Assembly: GCA_017303635.1 (NCBI GenBank)
Contig: JAFLCG010000002.1
Location: forward strand, 344,918-408,917
Direction: 5' to 3'
DNA length: 64,000 nt
Source of the DNA: Anaerolineae bacterium
Lineage (GTDB): Bacteria; Chloroflexota; Anaerolineae; Aggregatilineales; Phototrophicaceae
Below, piece by piece: positions 33,201 through 40,235 of this stretch. Within the stretch, counting starts at the first letter, position 1; each line of letters begins with the position of its first letter. The notes below the pieces were generated by a model. That model was not told the DNA's origin. It saw only the letters and a program-made list of their open reading frames with translations, and ran no database searches. The position numbers were made by a program, and so were the translations under genes.

Positions 33201-35442
33201 GGCAGCCATCGCCATTCAGAATGCCCGCCTCTCGACCCAGACTGCCGCCCTGGTCGAACAGAGCTTCTACATCAACAACCTGGCCCAGTCGATCTCGTCA
33301 GCCCTCTCAATTGATGACATCGTCGAGATCGTCCGCGAGCAGGTGCCGCGCCTGATTGACGCCGCCGAAATGTACCTGGGACTCTATGATCCCAAGTCGC
33401 ACAACATCTTCTTCCCGATGGCGACCCGTGGCGAGACTGAGTTCCATCTGCCACAGCGCAGCCTGGGCAATGATGAAGCGTCGTTTATCATCAAGAAGCG
33501 TCGTTCGCTCTCGCTGGGCAGCGGCAACGTCGACGCCGATGACCTGCGCTCCAACCTGGGCATCGTCAGCGCGGAAAACAACGCCCGCAGTTACCTGGGC
33601 GTACCGATTGTGGCAGGCGATCAGGTCATGGGTGTGCTGGCAGTACGTGACCTGCAAAACCCCCGGCGCTTCGGCATCAATGACGAGCGCCTGCTGATGA
33701 CCGTCGGCACGCAGTTAGGCGTCGCTATCCAGAATGCCCGCCTGTTCGAGCAGGTGCGCGGCTTCGCGGCTGAACTCAACCTGCGCGTTGAAGAACGCAC
33801 CACCGAACTCCAGACCGAGCGTGACCGGTTGGATACGCTCTACCAGATCACCTCCGAACTCACCCGGTCACTGGACATGGAGCGTGTGCTCAACCGCGCC
33901 CTGGGCATGATCGTCAGCGCCGTCAGCGCGGATGATGGCGTGATCATGCTGCTGGATCCCATGTCGGATAGCCTGCTGACGCGGGCCGCCCTGCATCCTG
34001 TCGGCGTCGGTCAGGTACACCCCGCCCAGAGTATCGCCAATTACATGCTGATGACCGATACCGGTGATCCGCTGCTGCTGGCCGATCATTTGGAAACCCA
34101 GCCCTACTGGGATAACACAATACCAGGAGCGGATGCCTTCCACAGTGCGCTGGCAGTCCTGCTGGAGAGCGGTGATGATCCGCAGGGTGTGCTGGTGCTG
34201 CTCAGTTCTCGCACGCGCCTCTTCACTGATCCCCAGGTCAAGCTGGTCAATGCCGCTGCCAATCAGGTCGCGGCCGCTATCAACAATGCCGACCTCTACC
34301 AACTCATCCGTGAACAGGCGGAAAGCCTCGGCAAGCTGCTCCGTACCGAGCAGGAAGAAGCCGAAAAGAACTCAGCCATCGTCGAAGGCATTGCCGATGG
34401 CATCATGCTGGCGGATGCCGATGGAGTCATCATTCAGTTCAACAGTGCCGCCGAGCGCATGCTGGAACTGGATCGGGATGAAGTGGTCGGGCAGGCCCTC
34501 TTCAAACTGACGGGTATCTTTGGCGCTTCGGCCTCACGCTGGGCGGATGCTGTCGCCCGCTGGTCGGCCCAACCGGAAGCCCAACCTGCCGGGTTCTTCC
34601 TGGAAGAAAAGCTCGATCTGGGGCGGCGCATCGTCAATGTCCATCTCTCGCCAGTCAGCATCGGGGAGCAGTTCCTCGGCACTGTCTCGGTATTCCGCGA
34701 TGTGACTAAGGAAGTCGAAGTCGACCGCATCAAGAGCGAATTTGTCTCCAACGTTTCGCACGAACTCCGCACGCCGATGACCAGTATCAAGGGCTATGCC
34801 GATCTGCTGCTGATGGGCGTGGCGGGTCAACTGCCGGATGCACAAAAGGGCTTCCTGGAGAAGATCAAGTCGAATGCGGATCGCCTCAGCCACTTAGTCG
34901 ATGATCTGCTCAATATCTCCAAAATCGACTCTGGTGAGCAGATGTCGCTGGAAATGCTCGACCTGCGGGAAGTCATCAACAGCATTATCCAGCAGCATGA
35001 GCAGATCGCGGATCACGCTAAGAAGAACATGCGGGTGCGGATCGATGTGGAACCCGGCCTGCCCCTCATCCCGGCAGACCCGCATCACCTGAAGCAGATC
35101 CTCGATAACATCATCGATAATGCCTACAACTACAGCTATGCCGATGGTCTGATCTCGATTGAAGCCAAGGTCGAACGGCCTGCCGGTGACCGCGTCATCA
35201 TCTCGGTCAAGGATACCGGCATCGGCATTCCAGAGAACTTCAAAGAGCGCATCTGGGGCCGCTTTGAACGCTACGATGAAAACGCACTGGTGATGGATGT
35301 CGCCGGGACGGGTTTGGGTCTATCAATTGTTAAAGAACTGGTTCGACTGCATAATGGAGAAGTATGGTTTGAGTCGGAATTCGGGCATGGTTCGACCTTC
35401 TACATCGCCCTCCCGATCAACCAGCCACAGCAAGCCATGTAG
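27220..35442 (+). CDS. Giant sensor histidine kinase with twelve GAF domains
   Basis: 2740 residues. N-terminal membrane helix (2-22), a PAS-like domain (about 45-130), then twelve GAF-like sensor domains, each ending in the same kind of helix (variants of QVAIAIxNARLF) at about residues 310, 487, 660, 826, 995, 1191, 1365, 1655, 1825, 1998, 2168 and 2351. A PAS lies between GAF7 and GAF8 (about 1391-1491) and another after GAF12 (about 2386-2500). HisKA has His2514 in SNVSHELRTPM; HATPase_c follows at 2620-2735 (DNIIDNAYNYS, DTGIGIP, GTGLGLSIV). GAF domains bind cyclic nucleotides, bilins or heme; ligands here are unknown. First gene of an operon ending in thiamine pyrophosphokinase. Confidence 0.92.
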   Translation: MNLGVFLLIGGIVIIAGLYLWARQRQSLGYIPPVDAPTSFSTSPDDGDNAIIVARQHGQIVHINPRAMEWLGLDGADLNLEQVASHVKPADSFLDLFARQGQASFQIGSRWVEGASHLIPGSVEQRMVIVMRELGGAGSATATASASLDLRRVMQITDEIGETVNASMSSQQALQALLTIIRKAIPASAGEISIWHEETRTLTPDSWVGEGSYLVSLAERGGVYQYGEGISGWIARHRRPVLVSDVSDPTAIQPKFSSQFHSFVGVPLELGERLLGTLELADTEAGRFQQTDLALLQAISKQVAIAIFNADLYSQQAQRISDMANLQNVQLDEENAHDPRAVFAVLSQRLATLSHARIAGILLYDEARRALVPQAPFHGLPEQLIPRLAFSLTDGSDPLDIWENRPYWHTNEVPEVEWLNQAGLAGTLASAGIRSLALLPLEVGSRRIGMAFIANRQPGGFNNQDIKDMRLLVAQAAIVVQNIRLFQREARQDAELAGLQEITQAIGSLRQTEGEFYSDINGRIARLMDVQVCGILLYDEASSRLRPQIPFFGVADTDLNGYGIDLLPDSPMTALWDEGETWFANRVEENAIVHASNLAEVAARLGFKQMMLAPLAVGGRKLGVVQVSNRLTGEDFTDKDGQLLQIFATQAAAIIENARLVQDVQRSADQSNRLRNIAELSGKILTTEDSFALILNEISTLLDSPIVFINQLETQTGALVTYPRYVFGAALAEPIRQDIFSPGFEYSVVFSQNSFFSNSVLKDQRVLESYLDIARQMGINRAVIVPLIVGDRSLGELGVANRPDDPYTEADVELMEAVAAQIGATIERLQLYEASGANLSRRVQELDAISAVTNELTRTLDLDSVLERIREHSIRATRADGGTVILLKSLSALEDPHQPEARQRYGLEDQGLNMADIERSAFFAGSETVTVFNYATSNLKPLPPQAESALAVAFFYEDQIVGVLHLYHHEPNHFDDRAASFLLTMAAKASLGYGNYVRYQEQLESNSRLRRRAEQIKQIFEMGQMIQTNTSLEDMLEGTLYNIQIGTGYDLGVALVLDETTNTFSRLAQMGMPLEAFERSRYNTISLQDLLTLMRRDYAMSESFFFPAESRADWATVDIKALEVGSAGIRPMPEPTSPADWHQGDLLLVPLNGAGGNLIGLLTLEQPQDHRRPDNAAIELLEIFAHQAAGSLENLRLYQQTQQNAEQEARLNEMVETISGTLVASEIIDGLVQTVVKVLPISRLTVALEDSERQGMEITRLRILTDGTIVTNQEHQSYPEGTALYQAFRSGQHVLYTADSPEIEDLSDLRSLYFQYGERASLLIPLFSAEGPLGALHMGSDHDSAALFEENRSLLVRMAKLAAVAIDNARLFNQAMNLQTFNQSVVQSIQQGIVVLDNSGRILSINDFMRQRYGWVTRDALRQDLFVYSPELDFLKTDLQSVLEQGEPVERIRQITSDGNGASLVRNFYSYPLKTAETIRGAVILVEDNTERYELEQDVERRANQLAALTEISSRITATLDRADVVKLALEEMAKLVTFDSLTLWTRVDQDLYLEGARVGGATIDLQPHDRKRLRLSGHPRMREVVDTGRVFRINNLLGTDSLPFETNAKSWMGVPLLDRGAVVGVIALAKDSPRFFDNQSEVAASNFGNQVAIALANASLFEEAQYRTERLSLINRVSVALAQSLDSENILEIGLKEIGQSLDMHHAQAWIFDRDANVARAIVTLPRGDAPPDEVIPLRDSSLFMRLRASSQPIIVEDVTRLEQDDPVSGALTGRELHAFALIPMIVGGQVIGAFELMDDNLSRQFRPEQIELALIIANQAAIAVQNTNLFEQTLIRSRELETLLEAAQATALTRDLPEAFSRVTDLILNALEMDTCSVMLWDNVEDVLEVALDVSRYGATNGTAATQRLSLQQYPLRRRSMDEREIVVVRVENPLSDATEVAGMRERGEALRLLLPLVTRDQPIGMIVSALKRPNPAFGHREVRLAQALGAQAAIAIQNARLSTQTAALVEQSFYINNLAQSISSALSIDDIVEIVREQVPRLIDAAEMYLGLYDPKSHNIFFPMATRGETEFHLPQRSLGNDEASFIIKKRRSLSLGSGNVDADDLRSNLGIVSAENNARSYLGVPIVAGDQVMGVLAVRDLQNPRRFGINDERLLMTVGTQLGVAIQNARLFEQVRGFAAELNLRVEERTTELQTERDRLDTLYQITSELTRSLDMERVLNRALGMIVSAVSADDGVIMLLDPMSDSLLTRAALHPVGVGQVHPAQSIANYMLMTDTGDPLLLADHLETQPYWDNTIPGADAFHSALAVLLESGDDPQGVLVLLSSRTRLFTDPQVKLVNAAANQVAAAINNADLYQLIREQAESLGKLLRTEQEEAEKNSAIVEGIADGIMLADADGVIIQFNSAAERMLELDRDEVVGQALFKLTGIFGASASRWADAVARWSAQPEAQPAGFFLEEKLDLGRRIVNVHLSPVSIGEQFLGTVSVFRDVTKEVEVDRIKSEFVSNVSHELRTPMTSIKGYADLLLMGVAGQLPDAQKGFLEKIKSNADRLSHLVDDLLNISKIDSGEQMSLEMLDLREVINSIIQQHEQIADHAKKNMRVRIDVEPGLPLIPADPHHLKQILDNIIDNAYNYSYADGLISIEAKVERPAGDRVIISVKDTGIGIPENFKERIWGRFERYDENALVMDVAGTGLGLSIVKELVRLHNGEVWFESEFGHGSTFYIALPINQPQQAM

Positions 35443-35476
35443 AGGCATTTACCGGTAACCAACAGGCGAGATTTTC

Positions 35477-35854
35477 ATGGCGAACATACTGGTAGCTGAA
35501 GACGAAAAAGACATCCGCGAACTCATCAACTTCACGCTGATGTTCGCAGGGCATACGGTGACCACGGCGGCCAACGGGGCCGAGGCAGTCGAACTGGCCC
35601 CCAAAGTCATGCCGGATCTCATCATGATGGATGTGCGCATGCCGAAGATGACCGGCTATGAAGCCTGCCGGGAAATGAAGCAGAATGACACCATCAAGCA
35701 TATTCCCGTGGTTTTCCTGTCGGCGAAAGGCCAGGATGAAGAAATTCAGACGGGTATTTCGGCGGGGGCAGTCGCCTATATTCTGAAGCCCTTCGCGCCG
35801 GAAGACCTGACCAAACAACTCGCGGCTATCCTCGAAAAACACGGAATCAAGTAG
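35477..35854 (+). CDS. CheY-like single-domain response regulator
   Basis: 125 residues, a receiver domain only. Acidic pocket Glu8/Asp9, phospho-acceptor Asp52 (IMMDVRMPK), the switch Ser in VFLSAKG and the conserved Lys in LKPFAPE. It sits 34 bases after the giant kinase gene and is the obvious phosphorylation target. With no output domain, it must pass the signal by protein contact; the hydrolase-fold protein encoded 4 bases downstream is a candidate partner (inference). Confidence 0.92.
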   Translation: MANILVAEDEKDIRELINFTLMFAGHTVTTAANGAEAVELAPKVMPDLIMMDVRMPKMTGYEACREMKQNDTIKHIPVVFLSAKGQDEEIQTGISAGAVAYILKPFAPEDLTKQLAAILEKHGIK

Positions 35855-35858
35855 GTTC

Positions 35859-36872
35859 ATGAGCGCCATCACCCTCAGCGGTGACCTGATCCATTACGAA
35901 GTCCACGGGCGCGGTCGTCCGGTGATTCTGCTGCATAGCTGGGTGGGCTCCTGGCGCTACTGGGTGCCGACCATGCAGCAGTTGGCCGTCAAGTACCGTG
36001 TCTACGTGCCGGACTTGCTCGGCTTTGGGGATTCCGCCCACAACCCCAACCACTACACCATCGACCATCAGGTGCAGGTGCTGGTGGACTTCATGGAGCA
36101 GATGGGTTTCCAAAAAGCTGGTTTTGTCGGGCATGGGCTGGGGGCGCTGGTCACCACGGCCTTCGCCCGCGCCTACCCGGATAAAGCACCGCGCATCATG
36201 CTGGTGAGCGCCCCCTTGTTTGACCCCGGTGGCCTGGAGCGCCGCGTCCCGGCAGCCCGCCGTCCGGTTGAAATCAGTCAGGCGATGGCGACCAACTTTG
36301 AGGGCACCATCATGAGTTCCTCGGTGCGGGCTGCCATGCTGGAGCTTCAGCGCAGCCGCCAGGGGGATGAAACCATTAGCAGCGCCGCCGCGCTGGCCGC
36401 GCTCGATGACAGCCTGAGCAAAGCGCCCAAACACAACCCCTTCACCGAACGCGATGGCCTGCTGAGTCTGACGCCGGAAGCCATGCTCAACCGCTGCTTC
36501 CGCCGCACCGACCCGATCTATGAAAAGCTGGCGCTGGATCTGCCGCGTACCGATATGGCCTCGATCCGCACCAGCGTGAGCGATTTTGACTCCGGTCGCT
36601 TCCTGGATACCATCCGCCTGCTGCCGATGCCCAAGATCATCGTCCACGGGGAAGATGATCCCCTGCTGCCGGTGCCAACCGAAAGTGTGCTCAACTACCT
36701 CTCGGTGGAAACCGAGCAGATCGCGCCGCCGGTCACCATCATCGCGCCGGATGTGCGCCACTTCCCCATGCTGGAGTATGAACGCTTCTCCCGGTTGGTG
36801 AATGATTTCCTCGAAGTCCCTGACCTCAGCACGCTGGAAGTGAAGGAACGTTGGAAGCGCCGCACCCGCTAA
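35859..36872 (+). CDS. Alpha/beta-hydrolase-fold protein lacking the nucleophile
   Basis: 337 residues. Oxyanion-type start VILLHSWVGSWRYW (22-35) and the strand-5 nucleophile elbow FVGHGLGALV. The elbow normally reads G-x-S-x-G, but here it is G-H-G-L-G with Gly93 in the nucleophile position. The acid (HGEDDPLLP) and the His (DVRHFPMLEY) of the triad remain. It should not work as an ordinary serine hydrolase and may be a binding protein, as alpha/beta-fold signalling partners can be (RsbQ, the companion of RsbP, has this fold but keeps Ser). It starts 4 bases after the CheY stop, in the kinase operon. Possibly a non-ester chemistry remains. Confidence 0.8.
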   Translation: MSAITLSGDLIHYEVHGRGRPVILLHSWVGSWRYWVPTMQQLAVKYRVYVPDLLGFGDSAHNPNHYTIDHQVQVLVDFMEQMGFQKAGFVGHGLGALVTTAFARAYPDKAPRIMLVSAPLFDPGGLERRVPAARRPVEISQAMATNFEGTIMSSSVRAAMLELQRSRQGDETISSAAALAALDDSLSKAPKHNPFTERDGLLSLTPEAMLNRCFRRTDPIYEKLALDLPRTDMASIRTSVSDFDSGRFLDTIRLLPMPKIIVHGEDDPLLPVPTESVLNYLSVETEQIAPPVTIIAPDVRHFPMLEYERFSRLVNDFLEVPDLSTLEVKERWKRRTR

Positions 36873-37519
36873 AAGCGCTCATTTTCGCCAATGGAGATCC
36901 CAACGACGGCCCGCTGGTTCGGCAGGTTCTGGCGTCGGCGGATGCTGCCTGGATCATTGCAGCCGATGGTGGTGCCCGTCAGGCGGCATTCTTTGGCTTC
37001 CAACCACAGCTCGTCATCGGTGACCTGGACTCGCTGACCGCTGCCGAAGTTGCCGCACTGGAAGCGGAAGGTGTCGCTATCCACCGCGCCCCTCCGGAAA
37101 AAGACGAAACCGATCTGGAGCTGGCGCTGCTCCACGCCGCCGCTCAGGGCGTGCGCTGGATTCGCATCATCAGCGGCATTGGCGACCGCATTGACCAGTC
37201 GCTCGGCAACCTCTATCTGATGGCGCTCCCTGTCCTGGCAGGGATGGATGTACGGCTGGTGGCCCGCAATCAACAGACCTGGTTGATGCGCCCCGGCCTT
37301 AATCCGGTGGATGGCGCGCCAGGGGATACCCTCTCGCTGCTGCCGGTGGGCGGGGACGCGGTCGGGATCCGCACCGACGGCCTGCATTACCCCCTGCGGG
37401 ATGAAACCCTGCGCTTTGGCCCCGCTCGCGGCATGAGCAATGTGCTGACCAGCCCTCAGGCCCAAGTCACCCTCGCCTCCGGCCTGCTGCTGGCGATCCA
37501 CACGCTGGGCCGGGCCTGA
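36851..37519 (+). CDS. thiN: Thiamine pyrophosphokinase
   Basis: 222 residues. Transfers pyrophosphate from ATP to thiamine to give thiamine diphosphate. The TPK signature is clear: IIAADGGARQA (36-46), QLVIGDLDSLT and EKDETDLELALLHA, with acidic residues for magnesium. A beta-rich C-terminal domain (about 140-220) binds thiamine (HYPLRDETL, GMSNVL). The start is TTG 36851, overlapping the hydrolase gene by 22 bases with AAGGA close before it, so translation is coupled to the signalling operon. I see no TPP riboswitch, expected only if it had its own promoter. Confidence 0.88.
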   Translation: MEAPHPLKALIFANGDPNDGPLVRQVLASADAAWIIAADGGARQAAFFGFQPQLVIGDLDSLTAAEVAALEAEGVAIHRAPPEKDETDLELALLHAAAQGVRWIRIISGIGDRIDQSLGNLYLMALPVLAGMDVRLVARNQQTWLMRPGLNPVDGAPGDTLSLLPVGGDAVGIRTDGLHYPLRDETLRFGPARGMSNVLTSPQAQVTLASGLLLAIHTLGRA

Positions 37520-37574
37520 GGGAAGCTTTGAGTCTGGTGGCGAATACAGGAACCCCGACAAAGGTAAGTTTTTT

Positions 37575-37683
37575 CGCAGGGCAACCGCAAAGACGAAGGC
37601 CTCACCCCCACCCCCCTCTCCGATTCGGCGGCGCGTAACGTGTTGGTTAGGGCAAGGTGGTACTGCGCCGCCTGGAGAGGGGG
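37575..37683 (+). repeat. Dispersed CCTCATCCCC hairpin repeat, copy 2
   Basis: Leader GCAAAGACGAAGGCCTCACC, then arms CCCCCTCTCC (37612-37621) and GGAGAGGGGG (37674-37683), with inner arms GGCGGCGC and GCGCCGCC. It shares the leader and arm design with copy 3, 400 bases away, although the arms differ by compensated base changes. Confidence 0.7.
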
Positions 37684-38087
37684 CTTTCAGAGAGTCGAAA
37701 ATGACATTGGACTATGTGACAAAAGTTTGTCATTACAGGCGATGGTTCCGCCAACATTGACTGTGGGAAGCCGGGAGCGCGGCGCTGATTGGCGACATGC
37801 AAGCCAAGCTTTTTGGCGGGAAGATGGGAGGCAAGCACCATCTTGCGGCGGTGTCGGCGGGAACACGGGACGGTACCGCCGCCCGCCATGGGTACCATCG
37901 CCATGGCGGATAGCGGGGAGTTTGCCGCCATATTGACGTTCACAGGGGACAGTTCACAGTCACCGTGAAATACAGCGTGATCGCTTGGGATGTGGTGATG
38001 GGTGTTCATGTGCTCAGTTTAGCACACATGCGCGTGTCCAAATGGAACATTTGTTTCGATTTTTGGTTTCACGTTAGGGATAATTTC

Positions 38088-38199
38088 TTGTAGGGCTACT
38101 GCAAAGACAGAACCTCATCCCCCCAACCCCTTCTCCTTCCGCGACGCTCCGTGTGGGGAAAGGTAGATGGCCGTTGGGGTCGCATCGCTGGAGAAGGGG
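38088..38199 (+). repeat. Dispersed CCTCATCCCC hairpin repeat, copy 3
   Basis: Leader GCAAAGACAGAACCTCATCC, arms CCCCTTCTCC (38127-38136) and GGAGAAGGGG (38190-38199), inner GCGAC/GTCGC pair. Compared with copy 2 the T to C change in the left arm is matched by A to G in the right arm, so the pairing is conserved. Confidence 0.7.
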
Positions 38200-38267
38200 A
38201 GCAGGAAATTCGACCCACCGCAGGCGAGGGACGAGGATTCAGGGATCAAAGTCCAGCAATCAGAGCT

Positions 38268-38290
38268 ATCCTTCGCTGCGCTCAGGATGA
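38268..38290 (-). repeat. CATCCTGAGCGCAGCGAAGG dispersed repeat
   Basis: On the minus strand TCATCCTGAGCGCAGCGAAG continues to GAT, with ATCCT/AGGAT arms. This short sequence type is very widespread in genomes of several phyla (recalled knowledge). Its TGA supplies the stop codon of the FGE-domain gene. Confidence 0.65.
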
Positions 38291-39625
38291 GCGGGCGCAA
38301 CGAAATCCGTAATTCTCGTTCTCGGCAGTGGGGCTGTTCGTGGTGCTGGGGACCGTACGCAGGTTATACGATGGAGAGTAGAACGCACCGCCCCGCAGCA
38401 CGCGAAGATCAGTTCTATTTGCCAAGTTTTCGCGTCCATCAGTTGCACGGTACGGATAGGATTGGGCTAGGCTACTGACCCATTCCCAGACATTGCCACT
38501 CAAATCCAATGCCCCCACCCAGGATGCGCCCGCCGGGTAGCTGCCGACTGGAGCCGTCGCCGCGTAGCCGTCATCATTTTCCTGATTGACGTAATCATAG
38601 CCCGAAGCCCAGCGTGCAGCACCACAATTGCTGTCACAATGGTTGGCACGGGAGCCATCAAAGGTATTCCCCCATGGGAAAAGTAGTTCATCCGGGCCAC
38701 GGGCGGCGTACTCCCATTCGGCTTCGGTCGGTAGTCGGGCATCCCGCCATGTACAGTAGTTCTGCGCCTGCACCCAGTTTACGTTATTGATGGGCTGATC
38801 GGGTTGGGTCGAATAGTTTGAGTCGGGCGTCACCTCGCAGTCACCGGCAGTCACGCACTGCTGATACATCGCCCGCGTCACTTCGGTCTGGTCGAGCCAA
38901 AAACTCGCCAGAGTCTGGGTATTGCCGCCTACCGGGATGCGTTCAGCCTCGAACTGATCGCGCTCACAGGTGGCGTTGTTATCAACCGTCTGCTGGCACA
39001 TAGCAAAACCCTGGTCAATCTGCGCCTGAGTGCTGCCCATGTCAAAGCTACCCGCTGGCACAAGCACCATCGTCACACCATCGAAGTCTTGCGTGATGGG
39101 TGTCCAGGCGGCATTCCCGGCGCGGTAGTCATAGCCCGTCTCCGCCGCGTATGTGGCTTGCAGTGGACTCAATGTCGGCGTGCGCGTCGGCATCGCCGTC
39201 AAGGTCGCAGCCTCAGCAGTTTGTTGGGCAGCCCGCGTGCCGGTAGCGATGGCATCCACCGTCGCGTTGATAGTGGTCAGGGTTTGACCGGCTTCAAACG
39301 TCTGGGTCAAGCCGACGATTTGCACCGGATCGAACGCGGTAGGCTCAATGCCGGGTGTCTGGCTAGGGATAACGGCAACCGCCGTCGTGGGGGTAGGGTT
39401 CAGTGAAGACGGCAGGTTGTTCAACAGCGTCAGCACCACCCCCAGCAGTGCTATCACCGCCAGCAGTGCGCCCCCGATCTGCCAGTTACGGCTGGGGGTC
39501 GCTGGGGACGGCTTTGGCTCCGGCAACCTGACTTCTACAGGCGTAGGTTCCACCTCCAGCCCCAGCGCCCGTTTGATCTGGCGGATTAAACGCGCTGTAT
39601 CGGCCTCAACCTGCCCTGGCATCAC
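38282..39625 (-). CDS. FGE-sulfatase-domain membrane protein, 3' part of a frameshifted TIR-FGE gene
   Basis: 447 residues. The first 30 (VEADTARLIRQIKRALG) are the segment that normally joins a TIR domain to what follows. A membrane helix lies at about 48-70, then a Thr/Ala-rich linker and a formylglycine-generating-enzyme-like domain (about 190-447; DGVTMVLVPAGSFDMGS, DQTEVTRAMYQQC, RLPTEAEWEYAARG, GNVWEWVSS, LRVLRGGAFYS, GFRCARS). Such domains often bind sugars or act as non-catalytic sensors in Chloroflexota fusions. The upstream TIR gene ends 10 bases before, and the frame can be restored by one base. The start (GTG 39625) is therefore probably not a true start. The stop codon lies in a dispersed repeat. 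Confidence 0.75.
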   Translation of the reverse strand: MMPGQVEADTARLIRQIKRALGLEVEPTPVEVRLPEPKPSPATPSRNWQIGGALLAVIALLGVVLTLLNNLPSSLNPTPTTAVAVIPSQTPGIEPTAFDPVQIVGLTQTFEAGQTLTTINATVDAIATGTRAAQQTAEAATLTAMPTRTPTLSPLQATYAAETGYDYRAGNAAWTPITQDFDGVTMVLVPAGSFDMGSTQAQIDQGFAMCQQTVDNNATCERDQFEAERIPVGGNTQTLASFWLDQTEVTRAMYQQCVTAGDCEVTPDSNYSTQPDQPINNVNWVQAQNYCTWRDARLPTEAEWEYAARGPDELLFPWGNTFDGSRANHCDSNCGAARWASGYDYVNQENDDGYAATAPVGSYPAGASWVGALDLSGNVWEWVSSLAQSYPYRATDGRENLANRTDLRVLRGGAFYSPSYNLRTVPSTTNSPTAENENYGFRCARSS

Positions 39626-39635
39626 AAATTCACCA

Positions 39636-40010
39636 TTATAGGAAGGGCAGTTGGCTCAGGCTGCGCGGCAGTTCATCCGCTGTGGGCATGGTTGCACCGT
39701 TGACCAGGACCGGAATCACAATTTTGTCATGGCGCAGCGCCATCTCGGCCTCAATGCGGACGAGATCATCGAGCTTATCCAACCGCCGACTACCATCCTT
39801 GCCCGTGATCGTGACCCATTGGGTGCCGATCACGATCAGGACAACCTGTGCCGCCAGCAGTTCGCGCTCGACAGTGGCGCGGAAGTCCTTGCCAACCAGA
39901 ATGCCTTCAACATCCATAAAAACGATGAAATGCGGCTTTAGAGCCGCCAGCAGTTGTAGCGCAGTTTCACGGCTGTCATCGCGGCGATAGCTGATGAAGA
40001 TGCGGGCCAT
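39636..40010 (-). CDS. TIR-domain protein, 5' part of a frameshifted TIR-FGE gene
   Basis: 124 residues, nearly all TIR fold: box 1 ARIFISYRRDDS, VFMDVEGI, VLIVIGTQW and VRIEAEMALR, where a Glu sits near the position of the catalytic Glu of NAD-cleaving TIR domains. It stops at SLSQLPFL, where related fusion proteins read on toward DFEADTARLIRQI. The next frame contains just that continuation (YNGEFVMPGQVEADTARLI), so the gene is interrupted by a one-base change at about 39626-39640. TIR domains act in NAD+ hydrolysis or as adaptors; a TIR fused to an FGE-like domain suggests sensing. Own minus-strand promoter. Confidence 0.8.
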   Translation of the reverse strand: MARIFISYRRDDSRETALQLLAALKPHFIVFMDVEGILVGKDFRATVERELLAAQVVLIVIGTQWVTITGKDGSRRLDKLDDLVRIEAEMALRHDKIVIPVLVNGATMPTADELPRSLSQLPFL

Positions 40011-40058
40011 GTGGCGGTGATAATCCTGTCAAACAAGCAATTAGCCGGATGTGTACCG

Positions 40059-40087
40059 ATTATGACAGGCTTGGTCAGGGCGGGCAA
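40059..40087 (-). promoter_or_regulatory. Candidate promoter of the TIR gene
   Basis: On the minus strand TTGCCC (40087-40082), 17 bases, CATAAT (40064-40059). It would give a leader of about 45 bases before the TIR start at 40010. Confidence 0.45.
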
Positions 40088-40235
40088 GCAGGCCGGGCTG
40101 CCACATGAACCTTCCACCCGGTCCGATCAAGGTGCTGGCACATTGCCGCGGAAAATGATTACAATCAACGCGGTTAACTTTATGCGCTATGTACCAGTCT
40201 GCAACGACTGGCAGGCCTTCCACGTAATTGAGCTT

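Larger units (their letters stand above)
37520..38281. other. 760-bp gene-free stretch with hairpin repeats
   Basis: Holds two long hairpin repeats (37575-37683 and 38088-38199), a copy of the CATCCTGAGCGCAGCGAAGG repeat at 38268-38290, and an inverted repeat TGTGCT...AGCACA at 38009-38026. The open frames here (37640-38009 on both strands) are Pro/Arg-rich shadows with no family resemblance. No RNase P, SRP, tmRNA or 6S consensus is visible. Confidence 0.6.

Noticed and set aside
37520-37700. TPP riboswitch or structural RNA near thiN
   Set aside because: The THI-box consensus is absent and the stem-loop belongs to a dispersed repeat found elsewhere in the window.
37640-38009. Open frames on both strands in the gap after thiN
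   Set aside because: Cover the hairpin repeat and are Arg/Pro-rich; no domain, no start signal.
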